Origin: Piscicola geometra
Lineage: Eukaryota; Annelida; Clitellata; Hirudinida; Piscicolidae
NCBI GenBank assembly: GCA_943735955.1
Contig: OX030957.1
Span: 7,611,757 to 7,675,756 of the forward strand
Length of the DNA: 64,000 nucleotides
Reading direction: 5' to 3'
How positions within the stretch are numbered: the first letter of the stretch is position 1; each line of letters begins with the position of its first letter. Position numbers and translations under genes: made by a program. Below, in pieces: positions 37,901-50,150 of the stretch. The notes under the pieces are model-generated. The model made no database searches. It was not told where the DNA came from and was given only the letters and a program-made list of their open reading frames with translations.

Positions 37901-40900
37901 AAAGTAGATCGTAATTAGCAGCGTTTGCCATTGTGGAGTCATACAAGATGAATTGATAGAATATACATTATGTTTGGAATCTTTAACATTAATCTTAGAA
38001 GATTGTTTTTTATTGAATAAAAAAAATAATAATTGTTCGACAACATGAGTGTAAGATAAAATAAATTCAGAATCTTTTTCTCTACTTCTGCAGTTTATTA
38101 ATTGAGAACATCTATTTTTAAAAGTGTTAAATAATATTTTTAAAAAAATATTTTTTATATAAATGTAAAATATATATTTTAAATTAGTTTATATAAATTT
38201 AGTTATTATTTTGAGTTTTAAAAAAAAAGATAAACGTTTTGTTTATTCAAACTTTAATGAGCTTCAATTATAATTTTTTCACAACTTTATAAACTGAGTT
38301 TTTAATCATAATTTTGAGTTTTAAGTTTTATGAAAATGTTTTTAAAAACGTAAATTTCTGAATTTGAATTTAAAACACTTTTTTACACATTTAAATGATT
38401 TAAGATTTTAAAACATACATTTAAAAAAAATTAATGTCTGAGTTGTGTTTTTCTAAAAAAGTGGATTTTTTTATTCACAATACATGATTTTTGTACTTCA
38501 AACAATATTTCAAATTCATTTTGTAGATAAAATCTTTAATTTAATGTTTTTAAATATTAGGTTGAAACTAGGTTTTTAAAATGTATTTTTTTCTTTCTAA
38601 GTTGAAAGTAGCTTTTTAAAATTTTATGAAAATTAAATAAAATGTGGAAATTTTTTTCAATATTGAAAGTTTTTATTTACAGATTCAAATATTCTATCAT
38701 CAAAAATATTTGTTTATGTTCTTTTTTTTCTTAGTTACAAAAAACGGCAGGTCTTTGATGAATTCTTATGAAAAAGGTTTAAACATTTTAAAGTAATGAT
38801 CACTTCAGATGCAGAATTTTTTTTTAAAGAAAAACTTTGAAAATTTTTTTAAACAAATATTTATTTAAAATAATATTAAACATGAATTTCCACAAAAGAA
38901 TAATAAAGTAAAAAAGAATGTTTTGCCTCCGGAAATGATATTTATACATAAATTCACAGAGATATGAAAGAAACCACGAATGGCTTGCTCCAAACTGTCA
39001 TTTATTTTTATTTTTAATCCCATACACATATTTGTTACATCATGTGTGTGGGCGCGATCATCCATAAAATCGACGAAGTTATGCTGATGCGCAACCACGG
39101 AATGTTTGTAGAGGCCATCATTGATTTGATCCAGGCTTGTATACGCCATGAGAAATTATATGTTTTTTCTTTAAATATTTTTTTAATGAAAAACTGTAGT
39201 TTAATTGCACGTCTATCAAGAACTTCCACCAAAGAACACTTCCCTCTGAGTCTCTCATTACCACCAAACAATTGCGTTACTTACCTCGTGACTATTTGAA
39301 CAGACATATTTCGACTATTTCAACGACGATTCATTCAGAATTTTCATCGAAACCACCAAGTTTTACTGCGTACTGTTTCAACTCTCGTCCACACTCATAA
39401 CGTATGAGTTTGTACCAGACTTTTACATGACTGATTTACAACTTCAAACTTAACTGAATGTTTATCAAAAAGAATGCTTTCAGTGTTCTTTTTTTGTCTT
39501 CCTGCCATTATTAAAAAAATGAATTTTAATTGACTTAAGAAAAAATAATCGAAAATAAGTTTTCCTTTTTTTAAAACTAAGTAAAATAATTCTATAAAAC
39601 TAATAAATAAGTAGCACAAAAACAAATATGTAAATACATTTTTATTCTAAAGTGATCAATTACTCATAGTTTTACTTTTTTTCGATCGATTTTTTTACAT
39701 GATAAAAATTTTTTTATAGTTTTTTATACAGAAAATTTTTTTAATTCTGAAAATAATATTTTGAAAGTGAATAAAACGTTCAAACTTTGCTTGAACTCAA
39801 CAATACAATTTTCTCCTTTAAATTCATACATTTTATGTTTTTCAGAGATGTTGGTTTTCTATGTTTATTGCGAGTTCACATGTTCTTAGAAAAATTAAAT
39901 TTTTTTAACTAATTTTTTTTAATTATGTTTTTTTAAACGCTTTTTCACAAAAATAGCTTAATTATTTTTTAGATTAAATTTTATTGTTTTGAAAACTTTT
40001 TTTTGCTCTTTCAAGTTTAATAGATATTAATACCACCTTTAAAAAAACATGCATTTTATATGATCAAAAGGTGCATTTAAATTTTCAAGCGTTTAAAAAT
40101 TGATTTATTTTTGTTCTACTATTTCCACATGTGTGCAATCAACCAACATCTCACATATTCTTCTGCCTTTCTAATTATCTGAATATTCATTTACTTTTTA
40201 CCCACTATTTTATCTACCCACACAAACATCCTTTTTATTTAAAAATTCATAAATACATTCACTAAAATACCATTCAATCTATCCACCAAAACAAACTCAT
40301 ACATCTTTGTATCGTATTCAGCCTTCAGACCAATCACATAATCCTCTATTCATTAATCCCACTATCTACCCACCCATTCATTAATCAAATCATCAATCGT
40401 TCTCAGACCCATTATTCTGTCAACCTTACCCTGGTTCGATCTTGTGATTCATGGGGAATGGAATGTACTCAATACGGCTTCCTGTGATCTTGTTTACTTT
40501 CACTCCCGTTTCAGAACGAATGTCCATCGTTGGGTACTGATTCAAATATTGTATGAACAGGTTAGTTGTTATTGCTAATCTTTTCAACATTAATAAAACT
40601 TACTTTACAATTTATGGAAATTAGTTATCATAGTTCAACTCTCTTAATTTTACAGCTAATGTTAGAGAAAATTTCAAAGTAAATAAAAAAAGCAATTTCA
40701 ATTTTTAATTATATTCTTCATCTTATTGTGCTCTATGGTGGCAATTTAATTATTTTCATTTTTCAGGTAAATATACAAAAACTCAAAATATTAAAACAAA
40801 AATTTGTTATTTTATTCATTCTTTTGTACGGTCAAGCACAAAATAAATGTATTCGCGTATAGTCGAAAAATAAGCATATAAAATCTCTAGAATGTTTTTT

Positions 40901-41089
40901 TTATATAAACTATCAATAAAAATAAATATTATAGTTATTTAAATTGAGATAATAATGTTTCCAATAAGTTTACACACTTACTAGCCAACCGCAGTTGAAA
41001 GTCTTGGCATTTAGAGCTGTGAGTAGTTTGATGGAGAAAAGAAAAAGAAGCACGTTGATGCTGAAAGCGCAGTGGGTGCGTGGAAACAT
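31991..41089 (-). CDS. Secreted single laminin G-domain protein, 8 exons
   Basis: Exons: 40982-41089, 40430-40536, 39028-39135, 37639-37831, 32884-32937, 32669-32761, 32334-32387, 31991-32104. The phases join cleanly to 276 residues. Residues 1-26 are a signal peptide (VLLFLFSIKLLTAL core). Residues about 30-105 match nothing I recognise and include a His/Asp-rich stretch (YKHSVVAHQHNF, DDRAHTHD). Residues 109 to about 272 form a laminin G domain: FSFEFNTLSKEGLVFVTGN, LNDGTWHK, GGKLVIDNKD, LVFGGL and the ending FSGCIRNLSF...YGVSQC. Such domains bind glycans, steroids or other extracellular partners; the ligand here is unknown. The protein ends in a basic tail DKRKK. AATAAA lies at 31956-31961, 30 bp past the stop. 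The donor of exon 3 (39027-39026) was chosen for phase; a GTAACA donor 11 bases upstream in the transcript would break the frame. No orthologue name can be given. Confidence 0.82.
32938..37638. other. Long intron 4 of the laminin G gene
   Basis: A 4.7-kb intron splitting the laminin G domain between TWHK and MSFTL. Apart from the dispersed repeat at 34367-34830 it is AT-rich filler with short open frames that show no domain. Confidence 0.6.
34367..34830. repeat. Dispersed repeat with G-run and C-run segments in laminin G-gene intron
   Basis: This patch stands out from the AT-rich intron by runs of G and C (GGGGGGATCCTACCCAGC, CTCCCCCCAC, GTGGGGGGGTCTGGATCCC, CCACCCCACCCC). The 13-mer TCCTACCCAGCAT at 34496-34508 recurs inverted at 47652-47664, and GATCGCCG occurs in both places, so a dispersed family is likely. 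A 62-codon open frame at 34447-34635 shows no recognisable domain. Confidence 0.4.
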
Positions 41090-43002
41090 GTCTATTTTTT
41101 AATTGGTTGTATAATCGGAGTTATGATCCAAAACCTGTGTTGAAATTAAATTTTTATGATTTGTTTATAAGGGTGTTTAATGTGTCCACAACGTGGATGT
41201 GAGTCTAGTTATATGAAAAATCTTATGATGGTTGAAATAAAAAAACAAACAAAATAATTTAAAGTTCAATTTTACTTTATTAGTTTTTAAGTTCATAAAG
41301 TCAATGTAATGCGTGAAGAAAATAATGACAGATTTATAGCTTAGGAATTACTATTGTTGCTAGTGTATTAGTTATTCTATTCTTAAATTTAGAAATAACT
41401 TCAAGTTTTTTTAAAGCTGATTGAAATTTTACTTACTTATTTTCCTAGAATTAATTGTTTTTTATCTTTTTGTATGAATCTTCAAAGATTAATTGAACAA
41501 GAAGCGATGGAAACGTGTAATTCGGCTCTAATTAAAGAATTCAATAAAATATAATAATTACTTGCAGCTTAAGATTATCTTAATTTTAAAATATTCATTT
41601 TACAAACTAACATTTGGTTTAATAATTTTTTTGACGTAATATAACCTAATTAGGTTTGTTATTAAATAATCTCAAAATTTGTTTAAGATTTGTTAGAATT
41701 GTTCAAAGTTTTATACAAATTACTTCCAATTCATTTAAGAAAATTATTCGAAGTAACTAACATTTTCAAAACCGATTAGAAACCAAGTAGATTTATTTAC
41801 TTTTTAGTTTCTTTATAAATAATTTGTTAAAACGTGGTAAAAACAATTTTTTAAATTTTGCAAAAGGAGAAACGTTTTCTAGAATTGAAGCATGGATGCT
41901 AGTGTATTATGATAGGTGTCCATATAAATAGGAATGCTTCTCTGCATACAAACATGCACGAAACAAACAACGAAACACACATCAGAGCATACAAAAAAAA
42001 CTAACACGTAAGTAGTAAGATTTTAATATATAAACTCACAACAAAGCTATTAGTTATTCAGAATCACATATTTTTTTATGTTTTAAAACAGAAAAAAAAG
42101 TTATTTTAAATTCAATGAAACACGTACTTCTTTTTATTAGGCCACAATGGATTCTTGGAACCCGAGATAATGACGCCTATTTATTTAATTTAAAAGTTTC
42201 ATGGTAGTTATTAAAATTCAGATTTTAACCGTGGTAGTTTTCAAGTTACTGTGGAATATTTTAAATAGAATATTCTATTGACAGAACACCTAAAACTCGC
42301 TCAGTTCCTTTCACTTGCCTTCAAGATGCGTGATGACTATAATAATTTTTTATTTATTCCAAAAATAATGTCGTTTAGTGCGTTCTATGCCAATTTATTT
42401 GTATTATAAGCTGCCTATTTCAATAATATTTGCGTGGTTTGCATTAGTGTTAGTGACGAAGAAGTCTTGAAATAAATCGTATAAAAAAACTATTCTTTAA
42501 CAAACTGCTTTGAATTCCTGAAATCCCTAATACAAACTCCACGTCAAAGACTTTGTATTCGTGTTAGTATAAAAGCTTGGTTTTCAGATTAATCGCCTCA
42601 ATTCTTCTTTCGCTTTTGTTTTCTTAAAGATCTTTTGCTATTAGAAGCGTAGATGCCTGGTATGGTTTTGAGACTCCATATGTTAAGTTTGTACAATTCT
42701 TTTACATAAATTGTAAAAATCTTTTTAATGAGTTTCAAAAAAATTTATTGTAAAACTATGATATTATCCAGCCTATTATTGTATAAGATAATATTATTTT
42801 ATGTATAAAAAAAACTTTCAAAATAGTTTTTAAAATGTTGAATACTATTTTTTGCATTCTAAATCAGATGAGATAATTTAAGTTTTCATGAAAAACTTCA
42901 ATGAATCAATAATAAGTCTATATCATGATTAACGGATCCTTTTTTTAATTACTTGAATGCTCATTCCAATTTTAAAATAATTTTTTTGAAAAAAACACAG
43001 TT

Positions 43003-43185
43003 TTAAAATAATTGGAATAATCTAAAATAGCTGGAATAATCTAAAATAACTGGAATAATCTAAAATAACTGGAATATACTAAAATAACTGGAATATTCTA
43101 AAATAACTGGAATATACTAAAATAACTGGAATATTCTAAAATAACTGGAATAATGTAAAATAACTGGAATAATCTAAATTAACTT
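43003..43185. repeat. 19-bp minisatellite, about 9.5 copies
   Basis: The unit is ATAACTGGAATAATCTAAA with variation mainly at the AAT/ATA/ATT triplet in the middle. Nearly all copies keep AACTGGAAT. It lies in the intergenic stretch upstream of the laminin G gene. Confidence 0.92.
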
Positions 43186-44572
43186 GTATAAATATTTAAA
43201 GAATACATTAAATTAAGTTTAAAGAATAATTTTCTGATGAAGATCCTCGTGCTAGAAAAAATGTGTGAGAAATTCATTCATCATTCATGAGGAAAATCAA
43301 CTCAACACAAATTTTCATAACACAGTTTTGGAAATAGTAAATGGCTTGAAACCAATTTTTGAAATCATAGAATCACTGTGTGCCTCTGAGCAATGTTCTG
43401 AACTAGCAAAATTACTACTCACATCTTTATCATTTTTCGCTTCAACCTACTAAATTTCAAAGTACTAAAATGAATATTTTAGTTCGTTCTCAAATGCATT
43501 AAATACTAGACCAATTCGGTTTGAATTAACCTTTTGTATTTGGAAATGAAAATTGTGAAATCTTTTTGCCGTTTAAAACGTTTCAGAAGGAAACAAGATG
43601 ATCGATATGAATTTAAGTATTCAGTTTTGAAGAAAAAAAATCGTGAAAGTTGTAAAAATTTCAAATAATTTTTCTATTTTATAAACAATTGTGTTTCAAA
43701 TTCGCGTTATTTTCAATGGATTTGACAGGTCTATGCTCCATAGACTTCCATGTGATGACTTTTATGGGCACCCTTCCGTATAATTCTGGGAATGTGATCA
43801 GTTGAAAGGATCCACGAAACACGAAGATTTATTTTTATTACAGCTTTCATAAAAATATTATCTATTTTTTCTAAAATGTACCGTTTAAATACCATTTCGT
43901 TACTGCTCATAAAATGAATAACAACTTTATAATTAATAATTTGAAAACTCTCTAATTATTTATTTTCAAATTAACGTAGGAAACGTTTAAATAGAGATTT
44001 TGAAACTAATACTCTGAAACTTATCCTTTAAGAAGTATTCACACGACACAGTTTCTTATACACTTGATGTACAAGCATCCATTTTAAACATAACACCCAC
44101 AACGTTGCATGGTTGCACTAGCCAATTTCACCCGTCAATAAACCATACAACTCTCAAATAACCTATTTGGTGCTTAGTTGTAGTTATACTGTATTAACTT
44201 TAATTTTTAAAAAACATTAAATGCAAATCTTCGAATAACTTTATCAAGTTTACTATTAAATTTTATTTTTTTCTTACGTTTTAATTTAACGAATTTAATT
44301 TTTGTAATATTAATTAACAAACAAAAATATGATTTTGAGCTAATTGAGTTAATATTTTGTTAGAAATATAATTAGGTTTACGCATAGCTTTTTTTGTTTC
44401 ATACTTTTTTTTAACTTTCATGTTAAGATTTTTTCTAAATTCTAGACACAATTTACTTTATTTATGATTTTTATTCACACATTTACTGAATGCGAAGTCT
44501 TTTTACGATCCTACAATTAAAACTTTTTTTTCTCAAACGGTTCTTTTTTCACACACACAAAAATAACTCTAT

Positions 44573-44594
44573 AACCCTAACCCTAACCCTAACC
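44573..44594. repeat. Interstitial telomere-type repeat (CCCTAA)n
   Basis: About 3.5 perfect tandem copies of CCCTAA (TTAGGG on the minus strand), the telomere repeat of most metazoans. It is short and internal. Confidence 0.85.
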
Positions 44595-45369
44595 TTCTGT
44601 TCTTCAATAAATGCTTTGAAAGGTGGCTTTTCCAAAGTCGATAAACTTATAGTTAGATAGGAAACTTTGTATTTTTAATAGAAAATGCTGAAGTGGCTTT
44701 GAAGAATATTTTCATCATTTAAAAATCTCCAAGTAGAGTATTTTAGCCATCGTGTTCAAAACTGATTATCATTATTTTTTTAAGTTTTAATTTTCAGCAA
44801 TGTATATAAAAATATAAGAATGTGTGGGCGTACCTTCTTAAAAATTACTTGTTTATTTGCTGTATTCACAAAAATGTTTTTTTATCTAAGAACTTCCAGT
44901 AGTCATCTTAAATTTCGTCTTGCAAGAACTTTTTTTATTAACACAAAACAGACTTTAGGCTTTTTTTATAAGTTATTACAAGCTTATGCTGAGCAAAATG
45001 CATTTAAAATTTGAAAATCCAAATTGGGTTCTAGTTCTGCTTACAATACCCATTTTACTTTCAATGATTTTTTTAACCTTGTATTTTATTTCATTGTCTC
45101 TCTTCCCTTCTCAAATGGCTCAAACGCTTTTTTAACTGCAAATAAAAACGAAATGAGTTTGAGCGTCATCAAACAAAATAAAGTTTTTTGGAACTGTGAT
45201 TATTAAAATTTTTAGAAAAAATCCATCTAGCCATTTTCTATTTTTGCGAACTCCAAACCCTAAACATGAGAACACGTCTGTGTTTTTTAATCATTTTTCT
45301 GATGAAGTCTAACTAAGTGGATGAAAGATCGCCGAAAGCTTTTCGCGAAAAGGAGTCAGTGGGAGCGTT

Positions 45370-46586
45370 GTAAACACCATGGGGGGCGGAGCGGGGTGGG
45401 CCAGGTACGCCACCCAAAAATCAACTGTGATAATCATTTGGGAAACTGTTTAAAGTACAACACTATTCGAGGCTCTAACCAATAAAATATGTTAAACTAT
45501 TTTATTAGAAACAAATTTTTTTAAACTACTTTTTTTATTAAACCATATATTTCAATACTTTTCCCATCTCTCTTTTTCTCTAACTATATCTTTATAATGT
45601 ATTTTATACACAGATGACGGTGAACAGTTTCAGTTTATTGATTAAAAGCATTTCAGCGTTCTGACTATTACGAGGCTGTAGATTCGCTGTATAAAACGAT
45701 CAGCTGGCGTCTTGACGACCAATCTTTAAAACCAGCCAGCACGCTAGAACAGTTGCTTCGTTCAGCTACGGTGGGCTTGCAGATAGACGAAAACCTGCTG
45801 GAAGAAGTCGTTTGTCTTCACCCACATCTCAACCGCATCAATCTCAAAAGTGAACTCGCTCTTCTGTCACATAACAACATCGCAGATAACATTCCGGCGG
45901 TTATTGCTTGGTTTAACGATGCCGATGTGAGACGTGACACTCACAAAACCATTTATTCAGCAGTGGCAACCCTGGTCATGCTTCCTAGCACCACTTCGTC
46001 ATGTGAACGGTCATTCTCCGGGCTGCGACGACTGAAAACGTATTTACGATCGACAATGGGACAGAAAGGACTGACTTCAATCATGATGTCAAATGTGCAC
46101 CTTGACTTGATGGACAGTCTTAACATTGTGTCAGTGGCAAATGAGTTTGCCAGTCTAAATAACTTACGTAAAAAACTCTATAGACATTTTTCGTGGTTTC
46201 TGATTTTTCAATTTAATGTTTGAGAGTGACTATTTCAAAATTTATGTAATACAAATCATAAAATTTTAATATTATATTTTTGACTTCTGACTATAATTTT
46301 GAGTAAATTTCAAATGTTTTCAATTTTATATCATATGAATCATTATACCACACGCCACACGCAATTTTGATTATCATTTTGTACAAATTAATTAAAATTT
46401 ACTCACTAAACTGTCGCCCATTGAGTTGAACATGGGAAAACTGAAAGGGGAAAGGTATAAAGAAAAAACGAACACAGGGCTCAGGTCCCATTAAAGGCAA
46501 GGCTTTCAATAAACCAAATTTGTATTAGCGACTTGCCATGTTGGCCCACGCAATATTTTGCTCGTGGCGTCCCCTATGGTAAACAC
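45370..46586 (+). mobile_element. hAT element with exact 8-bp target-site duplication
   Basis: The 8-bp direct repeat GTAAACAC occurs at 45370-45377 and 46579-46586, as expected for a hAT insertion. Between them lies a 1,201-bp element (45378-46578) whose ends read CATGGGGGGCG and, inverted, CATAGGGGACG, close to the usual hAT CAGGGGCG end. It carries only the C-terminal part of a transposase, so it appears internally deleted and non-autonomous. Confidence 0.88.
45642..46223 (+). pseudogene. hAT transposase C-terminal fragment (dimerisation domain)
   Basis: An open frame of about 193 codons with no internal stop (first ATG at 45753). It opens FQRSDYYEAVDSLYKTISWR, then YSAVATLVMLPSTTSSCERS, FSGLRRLKTYLRSTMGQKGL and SNVHLDLMDS, the classic hAT dimerisation region (P-x-T-x-x-x-CERSFS). 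The N-terminal zinc finger and the RNase H-like catalytic aspartates are missing. Base composition (near 45% G+C) is unlike its surroundings. An uninterrupted frame suggests a fairly recent insertion, but the fragment alone should not transpose. Confidence 0.85.
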
Positions 46587-47742
46587 CCTAAGTTTATATC
46601 ATATCTTTTTTTTAATGTAATAAGAGTAAATTGTTAGTCTTATTTCATGTTTCGATTATATTATATAACTATGAAATAATAAATTATTTAAATACATATT
46701 TTTGTTCTTACTTTGTAGCTGGAACTTTTTAACATCAACCACATATTACAAATTAAATTAATGTTTCAAATGTTTCAAGAATAAAAAAACATAACTGATT
46801 ATAAGCTTCACAGGAAACCAATCAGTTTGTGATATAAACCTATGACCTTGTTTGTAATTGCTAACAAGAAAATCATTGCTAAGCTTGATGTCAGTCAAAG
46901 AGATTTGCAAAGATCTTAGTACAATCAAACAATTTCTATTTTTGGTTTGCATTTGTTTCATTAACAAAATTCTGGTAACCATCTTTAGGTTAGAAAAAAA
47001 GAGTCAAAGACGTGAGTCTTAGTTCTGCTAACTCAGAATTTTCATGACAGATTCTGATACAAAATGCATAAAAATTCTCTTGTTTTTAAAATTTATTTAA
47101 ATCATTATCATTTGTTAATATTATGAGTTTATAATCAATATTTTTATTAAATGGATTGTCCTAATGAACGATAAATGGATTTCACTCTAGCAGTTGGAAA
47201 TTTGAATTCTTCTCACGGAAGTTTTCACTGTCAAAGACTTTTGAAATTATTTTAAAACAGTAATTTTTCAAATCTGTTTCTGTTTATATATCTTTTCATC
47301 TTGCGTTTTTTTTAAATCATTTTGTTTATTTCTGTAATTTGTATGAATCAAGTTTAAGTTATGCGTTAATTTTTTAAGCTTCATTTCATCGATCTTTCCT
47401 TAGTTATATTCCACAAATAGTGCACAAAGAATCATTAGCATCAATCTTGTCTTTAAACTCTTCTTTTGATACGAGAATATTCATCAACCATGGCATAAAA
47501 CAGAATGTTTATATAGTAATACATGTGAGTATGTGTAGTTATTGTCTATAGTTATGGTTATAGCTGTCTAAAACATAACTACTCTTAGTTTACTCGAATA
47601 CTCTTTTCAAAATGTTGTTACAATTAAATTTAACCACCAGGATCGCCGCCTATGCTGGGTAGGACTCCCTTCCTCTCCAAGATTTGCAACCGATCAACAG
47701 ATAGAGACAAAACTTTAATTCAATATACTGGATCTTATGTTA

Positions 47743-49289
47743 GTCTCAATTAGAGGTCGGACAAGGAAGATTTTTCATTCCCGGTCCCGTCCCGTTCTTG
47801 AATTTTTTTCCCGTCCCGTTCTGTTCCCGATGGGCCATCAGAATTTTGATTCCCGTTCTGTTCCCAATTTTTTTCCCGTCTCGTCCCGTTCCCGATGGGC
47901 AATCAGAATATTGATTCCCGTCCCGTCCCGTTCCCACAACTCGATTACCGTTCTCGACCCGTTCCCGAAACTTTTTGACCCGGTCCCAACCCATTCGCAA
48001 AAAAAAATTCGTTTATTTATTTTTGCTTCCGTTTTCATCGGTCCCAAACTTTCTAGCCCTAACATTTCTAAATATTTATTATTTGAAAGTCAGAAAATAT
48101 TATTTTTTTTAAATAAAAAACACGATTTAAATTTTAAATATTTATTGAAATGATAGTATTGAAGTAAGTCATTGTTTTTGAGTAATTCAATCAAGTCTTT
48201 ATTGCTTTTCACACTGATTAAACCGTCAAAAGTTTAGCTTTCAAATTAGATGATCTTATGTCTGAAGTAAAACGACCACATGTTGAAAAGTTCCGTTCAC
48301 AGGGGTTAGAACTTGCAGGTATAATAAACAAAGTTTTAGCTTTTTCTTGTGGTAATAAAAAATAATAATTTTACTCCAATAAATTAAACATCTTTATAAT
48401 ATTCAATTTTGGTGGGACGTAATTGTGATATTTGTACAATTCATCCTCTTCTAAATTTTTGACAACATTCTTATTCTCCACAACTGCACAAATAAAATCA
48501 TTTGTATAATTTGATAGTATAACATTTTTATTATAATATTTATGTTATAAAAACTAACACAATAGGTTTCAATAATCATCATTTATTTTTTTTCTCAAAG
48601 GCACTGCAGCTTGGTTTGTCTGTATAAAATGGAATTAAATTTTTTCGAATGAAAGTCTTGGTATTTATTTCTTTTCTCTCCCAAACTCTTTCAATATTAT
48701 TCTTCTATACTGGGAGATGCAACAGACATGCTGTCATATGAATAAGATCAATGGCCATCTTTTCTTTTGTCGAAATGATCAACTGAGCAATCAACTGGAA
48801 ATTAATAATTCAATTTCAAAGTGTTAATTTATAAAATTAAAATAATATAACTGACCAGTTTGATTTCATCTGACAGATTTTCAGTATCACCCATTTGTTA
48901 TAATCTCTCTATATTTGGACACGCCATAACAACTTCAAATGTAATGCTGGAGATTTTGACATTGCCAATGCAATGGTGGCTTCGTTATAGATTTCTATTG
49001 CGTTTAATACTTATTTTAAGTACGGAGTATCGATGAAATAGAGATTTCCATAATGGCGTTTGCTGAAGTATAATTGTTAAAGAATCCAATCCCAATAACT
49101 TTTATTCCCGTTTTTTCCATTCCCAATTTAAAAGTTGACTTCCGTTCCCGTTTTTCCCGTTGCCAATTTGAATATTGATTCCCGTTCCCAAACTTTTTCC
49201 CGGTTCCCGACTCTTTCCGTTCTGAAATTAATTTTCATTCCCGTTCCCGCGGGAGTCCCCCGGGTACCCGTCAGACCTCTAGTCACAAT
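47743..49289. mobile_element. hAT-like element with CCCG-rich subterminal repeats
   Basis: The ends of the element (47751-49281) are inverted copies: TAGAGGTCGGAC on the left and TAGAGGTCTGAC on the right read backwards. They are flanked by GTCTCAAT (47743-47750) and GTCACAAT (49282-49289), an 8-bp duplication with one change, as in hAT insertions. Both ends contain arrays of TTCCCG, GTTCCCG and CCCGTCCCG (47776-47990 on the left, 49105-49260 on the right), while the middle is AT-rich with no intact transposase. The open frames over the CCCG arrays are repeat artefacts. Confidence 0.75.
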
Positions 49290-49497
49290 TGACGCTTCTT
49301 CGACATGCGATAATTGCTCAAAGTAAGTGCAGATATTATAATCATTTTCTTTTTCGTCTTGACTGTCTGAAAAGTCGCACTTTTTCAACGAAGACTTTTT
49401 TATTGTTCTTTTGAAAATCCTTGAAAATAAATTCTCTTATTGTTATTTTATATTATTTTTTTGTTTTGCCTTTTAATTGACTAAAAAAAATTTTTAT

Positions 49498-49726
49498 GGT
49501 CTGTATCACGCACAGCCTGACACAGGCCATATTAAAATGGGTCTAGGAATCATGGCTCTTTTACGCCAGAGGCACCACTCCACACGACCTACACATCTTT
49601 CAATGCATACGTCGCAAACACCGCATCAAATACACTAGGTATATGATAGTTCACGGTTGCTCGTCAGGGACTCGAACTGGCGACCTTGCAAATCCGACGT
49701 CTACCATCTAAGCCATCCCCGCTCCC
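49498..49726 (-). mobile_element. tRNA-derived SINE
   Basis: The minus strand starts GGGAGCGGGGATGGCTTAGA with a polymerase III A box (TGGCTTAGATGG, 49704-49715) and a B box (AGTTCGAGTCCC, about 49669-49680), spaced as in a tRNA. The anticodon loop region reads TTTGCAA, suggesting descent from an alanine tRNA. A tRNA-unrelated body follows, ending near an A/T-rich tail at about 49490. The 3' acceptor half does not pair, so it is not a functional tRNA. Confidence 0.72.
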
Positions 49727-49860
49727 AATAGTTTAAAATATTGCATATTCTGCTACATTTGGCTTGAACTTGATTTTTTAAAACGTTTCAAATATGCTGC
49801 TTCACCTAGCGAACATAATATACTTTAATGGTTAAAAATAAAATTCACGAATTTTTTTTC

Positions 49861-50150
49861 TCACTTTTGGTAATCATTTAATAGTTTTATACAAGTATGA
49901 AAATAGATTGAATTTTTTTGGGAGATTTCTAGCAGAAGAGCTGTCCTTTTGTGTAATTCATGAAAAGACTCAACCCACCTCTTTTTTTGCTTCTTGTCTT
50001 CTGTTATCATTATTCCATTTTTTTCATTCACTGGACGCTCTGGTGTATTAAGCTTTTTTGTCAGTCTCCTAGTTATAGAATGCCGATCTTCAACTTTGCT
50101 ATGGTAAGCTGCTTCGTCTTTAACGCAGATTGAAAAAATGCCTTTCATTC
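49861..50150 (-). pseudogene. LINE ORF2 fragment (endonuclease-RT linker)
   Basis: A 95-codon open frame contains ITRRLTKKLNTPERPVNEKN and ITEDKKQKKRWVESFHEL. This resembles the region between endonuclease and reverse transcriptase in animal non-LTR retrotransposons (RPVKDKEG...RWVEHF type). Nothing upstream or downstream restores a longer protein, so it is a truncated fossil. Confidence 0.6.

Larger units (their letters stand above)
41090..45369. other. Intergenic region upstream of the laminin G gene
   Basis: AT-rich, holding the 19-bp minisatellite and the telomere-type repeat. Short open frames at 43265-43453 and 44820-45014 have no recognisable domain and no splice-supported partner exons. 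The promoter of the laminin G gene should lie at the left end but no clear core element is visible. Confidence 0.5.

Noticed and set aside
43003..43185. CRISPR-like array
   Set aside because: The 19-bp units are directly abutting with no spacers, and the host is an animal; it is a minisatellite.
43265..43453. Plus-strand 62-codon open frame (MRNSFIIHEENQL)
   Set aside because: No domain, no splice partners and no supporting context; similar short frames occur by chance.
47737..48153. Open frames of up to 138 codons on both strands, rich in Ser/Pro/Arg or Gly
   Set aside because: They are translations of the CCCG-type array inside the hAT-like element.
49498..49726. Functional tRNA(Ala) gene
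   Set aside because: A and B boxes are present but the acceptor stem does not close and the body continues without a tRNA 3' end, so a SINE is the better call.
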